From contig NZ_JARACK010000004.1 of assembly GCF_028767185.1 (NCBI RefSeq), forward strand, positions 62,001 to 126,000: 64,000 nt of DNA, given 5' to 3'. The translations under genes were made by a program, and so were the position numbers. Shown here piece after piece: positions 61,153 through 64,000 of the stretch (within the stretch, counting starts at the first letter, position 1; every line of letters starts with the position of its first letter). Below the pieces are notes generated by a model, which saw only the letters and a list, made by a program, of their open reading frames with translations, searched no databases and was not told the DNA's origin. The stretch is from Mangrovimonas aestuarii. Lineage in GTDB: Bacteria > Bacteroidota > Bacteroidia > Flavobacteriales > Flavobacteriaceae.

Positions 61153-62115
61153 ATGAAACAGTATTTTTTATTTCTCATAGCACTTTTTATGATTGTTGCC
61201 TGTAGACAAGAATCAGAAACAGAAAAAGCCATTGCTAAAATAGATGTTGATGTGCACATAGAGCGTTTTGATCGTTTGTTTGCAGCTGCAGATGAAGGAA
61301 CTTTACAAGATTTAAAAATAAAGTATCCGTTTATGTTTTCAGAAAAGTATCCTGACTCGTTTTGGATTGCCAAAATGAGAGATACTTTACAACAGCAGCT
61401 ATCCTATGCAACGGATAGTGTTTTTGCTGAAATGAAAACCGAGCAACAGGAGTTAGAAGATCTTTTTCGTCATATTAAATATTACTTTCCATCTTTCAGA
61501 GCTCCAAGAGTAATCACGGCAACCTCTTACGTAGATTATAGAAACAAGGTAATTGTTACCGATAGTATTGCTTTAATTTCGTTAGATACCTATTTGGGAA
61601 GTGACCACCCTTTTTATCAAGGGATACAGCAATATTTGAGACAAAACTTTACCCGATCGCAAATGGTAGTCGATTTTGCCCAGGCATATGCAAATTCTAG
61701 AATTCATCAGCCAGAGAGAAAAACGCTGTTGGATGAAATGGTGTATTGGGGGAAAGTGCTTTACCTTGAAGATAAGTTCATACCTTTTAAATCTGATGCA
61801 GAAAAAATAGGGTATACCCAAAACCAGCTAGATTGGTCTCAAACTAACGAGAACTACATTTGGCGTTATTTTATAGAGCGCGAGCTTTTATATAGTACGG
61901 ACTCAAAATTACCAGGGCGTTTTATTAACCCTGCACCCTTTTCCAAATTTTATCTGGAAGATATTGATAAAAATTCCCCAGGGGAAATAGGTCGCTATAT
62001 TGGTTGGCAAATTGTTAGGGCCTATATGGAAAATAATGATGTAGGTATCAACGATATGTTATCGACTTCACCAAAAGAAATTTTCAGTAAATCTAAATTT
62101 AAACCACGTAAATAA
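61153..62115 (+). CDS. gldB: Gliding motility lipoprotein GldB
   Basis: 320 residues from the ATG at 61153. An upstream TTG (61132) and ATG (61144) are also in frame, but this start gives a compact lipoprotein leader MKQYFLFLIALFMIVAC with lipobox Cys17. Marks of the family include VDVHIERFDRLF near the N-terminus, then KYPFMFSEKYPDSFW and, near the C-terminus, NSPGEIGRYIGWQIVRAYM. GldB is needed for gliding and is part of the machinery linked to type IX secretion. gldC follows 2 bases later. Confidence 0.9.
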   Translation: MKQYFLFLIALFMIVACRQESETEKAIAKIDVDVHIERFDRLFAAADEGTLQDLKIKYPFMFSEKYPDSFWIAKMRDTLQQQLSYATDSVFAEMKTEQQELEDLFRHIKYYFPSFRAPRVITATSYVDYRNKVIVTDSIALISLDTYLGSDHPFYQGIQQYLRQNFTRSQMVVDFAQAYANSRIHQPERKTLLDEMVYWGKVLYLEDKFIPFKSDAEKIGYTQNQLDWSQTNENYIWRYFIERELLYSTDSKLPGRFINPAPFSKFYLEDIDKNSPGEIGRYIGWQIVRAYMENNDVGINDMLSTSPKEIFSKSKFKPRK

Positions 62116-62116
62116 A

Positions 62117-62452
62117 ATGTCAAATCATAAATCAAAAATAGAGTTACAGGTAGAGCTTGACGAAAACAGAATACCAGAAAAATTGTACTGGACTGCAAAA
62201 GACGGGGGTATTTCCAATGAAGAGGCAAAAGCTATGCTGCTTTCGGTATGGGATAGCAAAGCTCAAGAAACTTTACGAATTGATCTTTGGACCAAAGATA
62301 TGCCAGTAGATGAAATGAAAGTATTCTTTCATCAAACTTTAGTTGCAATGAGCGATACTTTCCATAGAGCTACACAGGACGAAAAGATGACGGCGACAAT
62401 GAAAGATTTCTGTGATTATTTTGCGGAGAAACTTGAATTGAAAAAAGAATAA
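62117..62452 (+). CDS. gldC: Gliding motility protein GldC
   Basis: 111-residue cytoplasmic protein, the usual partner downstream of gldB. It begins KSKIELQVELDENRIPEKLY and contains GISNEEAKAMLLSVWD and EMKVFFHQTLVAMSDTFHRA. The 1-base gap to gldB shows tight coupling. GldC enhances gliding in Flavobacterium johnsoniae but its biochemical role is unknown. Confidence 0.92.
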   Translation: MSNHKSKIELQVELDENRIPEKLYWTAKDGGISNEEAKAMLLSVWDSKAQETLRIDLWTKDMPVDEMKVFFHQTLVAMSDTFHRATQDEKMTATMKDFCDYFAEKLELKKE

Positions 62453-62481
62453 AAAAAAGGCGGTTTAACCGCCTTTTTTTA
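62451..62481. terminator. Bidirectional terminator between gldC and aqpZ
   Basis: GGCGGTT/AACCGCC flanked by A- and T-runs; it serves gldC rightward and aqpZ leftward. Confidence 0.9.
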
Positions 62482-62483
62482 TT

Positions 62484-63179
62484 TTAACCTTCTGTTGGGT
62501 TAGGAGCAAGTATTTTGTAAACAATTCCAGCTAAAAGCGCTCCTACAATAGGCGCTAACCAAAATAACCAAAGTTGCTCAATGGCCCAGCCTCCAACAAA
62601 TAAAGCTTGGCTAGTGCTTCTGGCAGGGTTTACCGAGGTATTTGTTACAGGAATACTTATTAGGTGAATAAGTGTAAGTGCTAAGCCAATTGCCAGTCCT
62701 GCGAAACCAGGTGAGGCATTTTTATGGGTAGCTCCCAAAATGATGATTAGGAACATAAATGTCATAACAACTTCGGTGAGCAATGCTGAGGTTAAATTAT
62801 ACCCCAATGGTGAATGTTCACCATAGCCATTGGCGGCAAAACCGGCTGAAAGACTAAAGTTTTCAGTGCCTGAAGCGATGCCATATAAAATGGCAGCGGC
62901 ACATATTCCGCCAAGAACTTGAGCAACAATGTAACCAGGAAGTTCTTTAGTGTTAAATCGGCCACCCATCCATAAACCTAGTGATACAGCTGGGTTAAAG
63001 TGAGCGCCAGAAATATGTCCTAGGGCATAGACTCCTGTTAGAACCGTTAGTCCAAAGGCCAAGGCAACCCCAGCAAAACCGATTCCTAAATCCGGAACGC
63101 CTGCAGCGAGTACAGCACTACCACAACCTCCTAGCACAAGCCAAAAGGTGCCAATAAATTCTGCAAATAGTTTTTTCAT
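62484..63179 (-). CDS. aqpZ: Aquaporin Z
   Basis: Water channel, 231 residues with six hydrophobic helices and two NPA boxes: HFNPAVS (NPA 62-64) and TSVNPARS (NPA 184-186, followed by Arg187 of the selectivity filter). His172 before the second box is typical of water-selective AqpZ rather than glycerol facilitators. It stands alone and is convergent with gldC. Confidence 0.94.
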   Translation of the reverse strand: MKKLFAEFIGTFWLVLGGCGSAVLAAGVPDLGIGFAGVALAFGLTVLTGVYALGHISGAHFNPAVSLGLWMGGRFNTKELPGYIVAQVLGGICAAAILYGIASGTENFSLSAGFAANGYGEHSPLGYNLTSALLTEVVMTFMFLIIILGATHKNASPGFAGLAIGLALTLIHLISIPVTNTSVNPARSTSQALFVGGWAIEQLWLFWLAPIVGALLAGIVYKILAPNPTEG

Positions 63180-63895
63180 AATGTATTGTTTTAGAGTGAT
63201 TTTTTTGAGGGATGACTTCTCTTATATAAAGAAAAGCTAAACAGTAGGTGTTTCTGTCCAGCTTTTCCCTGACTAACTAAATAATTGATTTTGTTAACTA
63301 TTCTTGTCTATCATCAACGATCTCATATATGTTTTTACCATCCAATTGTTTAGGTTGGTAACATGTTTCGCCGATTATTACATAGCTTTAATCTACAATT
63401 TTAATTTCTTCCCCACCTTCCGGAAGAATGGGAACTATTGTTTCTGTAGTTGTCGGGACTACAGTGTCACTTTCCTTATATTATATAATAGGAGTAATGG
63501 ATGACCATTTCTCTATTATACCAAAATCCTAAATGATCTTTTTATTTCTCTGTTGCTAACAACCATTATAAGATGAAATTTCATGAGTTAGATGAAAATG
63601 GTTTGAATGCCAGCTTTCTAAAGTTAGTGTTTTTATTCATATAATAATATTAATAGAACAAAAATCGGTGAGCGGTTGATTGCGATTGGTAATAGATTTT
63701 TAGATGCTTGCTTATAGATTCATAAGAATGTGGAATAATTATGAGATACATTTTAAGCTTTGAATAACAATGGTTGGTGAGAGTTTATAAGATTAGAGGA
63801 ATAATATGTGAGAGTATAATTTTCAACGAAAAAGAAAGTAAAAAGCTACTTTATTGTTAGCTTCGTTAACATAGCTAAGTCTCAAATTTGATTAT
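63180..63895. other. Right-end intergenic region with a decayed coding fragment
   Basis: No intact gene. It contains the aqpZ upstream region, the decayed fragment at 63298-63478 and AT-rich sequence with no clear promoter. Confidence 0.5.
63298..63478 (-). pseudogene. Decayed coding fragment
   Basis: Leftward, two pieces in the same frame separated by TAA read KESDTVVPTTTETIVPILPE (continuing GGEEIKIVD, stop) and SYVIIGETCYQPKQLDGKNI (continuing YEIVDDRQE, stop at 63298). An upstream TAA closes the frame. The composition (Thr/Pro/Glu and a single Cys) suggests a secreted protein tail, but the family is unknown and it could be chance. Confidence 0.35.
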
Positions 63896-64000
63896 ATGAT
63901 AAAACTACTTAATGAAAAATTGCTAACAACGTTTAACTTTGGAATTGTGGGGTATTTTGTATGGATTTATTTTATAAATCTTTACCAAATCACCAATGTT
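63896..64000 (+). CDS. Membrane protein (partial, cut by right edge)
   Basis: Open frame from the ATG at 63896 to the last base, 35 residues. It has a basic start (MIKLLNEKLLTTFNFG) and then a hydrophobic aromatic stretch (GYFVWIYFINLYQ), as in the first transmembrane segment of a small membrane protein. Family cannot be named from this. Confidence 0.6.
   Translation, partial: MIKLLNEKLLTTFNFGIVGYFVWIYFINLYQITNV

Noticed and set aside
63304-63504. 66-codon plus-strand frame near the right end
   Set aside because: Low-complexity hydrophobic/aromatic composition, opposite to a better though decayed fragment on the minus strand.

Overview
The window is a stretch of ordinary chromosome from a marine-type member of the Flavobacteriaceae (Bacteroidota). 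The evidence is consistent across the sequence: AT-rich DNA, gliding genes (gldA, gldB, gldC), type IX secretion C-terminal sorting domains, DUF5686, DUF3857 and GIN-domain proteins, a DAHP synthase/chorismate mutase fusion, few Shine-Dalgarno sequences, and many Bacteroidota promoters of the form TTG-N19-21-TAnnTTTG. I see no phage, insertion sequence, CRISPR array or defence island.

Layout. 1-225: start of an Ala-rich lipoprotein, cut by the window edge. 342-5711: waaA diverges from an operon of a DegT-type sugar aminotransferase, a secreted transglutaminase/TPR protein and galE, followed by a small unknown gene. 5757-14475: a leftward block (etfB-etfA, bifunctional nuclease, NupC transporter, CHMI-type tautomerase, thyA, a membrane-anchored DHFR fusion, a PAP2 pseudogene, fabD, lspA). 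14636-21328: rightward pdhB, a DUF5686 outer-membrane protein, soluble and membrane pyrophosphatases. 21379-23650: a T9SS cargo protein, a deoxynucleoside kinase and a secreted propeller-like protein. 24031-25146: tRNA-Tyr and a bestrophin-like channel. 25292-28326: metK, amt and glnB (leftward). 28570-35784: a SAM-I riboswitch followed by a methionine operon (PLP sulfhydrylase, homoserine dehydrogenase, split metH, metF). 35819-41944: PagL-like deacylase, GIN lipoprotein, gldA, DAHP synthase/chorismate mutase, a secreted unknown, rsgA and dtd. 42008-50272: two DUF3857 proteins, the remnant of a third, mazG, aroA, queA and rlmN. 50275-52983: three tandem T9SS-cargo paralogues. 53341-64000: a small secreted protein, polyprenyl synthase, an ECF sigma/anti-sigma/outer-membrane protein operon, dnaG, a response regulator, nadE, gldB-gldC, aqpZ, a decayed region and the start of a membrane-protein gene.

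How the genes fit together. Methionine and SAM metabolism is concentrated at 25-36 kb. The met operon has a clear SAM-I riboswitch, and the metK leader carries a separate structured element with SAM-II-like sequence blocks and overlapping alternative hairpins. thyA and DHFR form a folate/dTMP pair, and DHFR is fused to a two-helix membrane module. The envelope is served by waaA, galE, lspA, the PagL-like enzyme, gldA/B/C and several T9SS cargo proteins.

The observations most worth a second look are the metK leader, the 2TM-DHFR fusion, a DnaG whose zinc-ribbon ligands are all replaced, a response regulator with Glu at the phospho-acceptor site, the structured queA leader, the long hairpin between thyA and DHFR, the decayed DUF3857 copy and the tandem T9SS paralogues. 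I found no clearly new multi-gene system.
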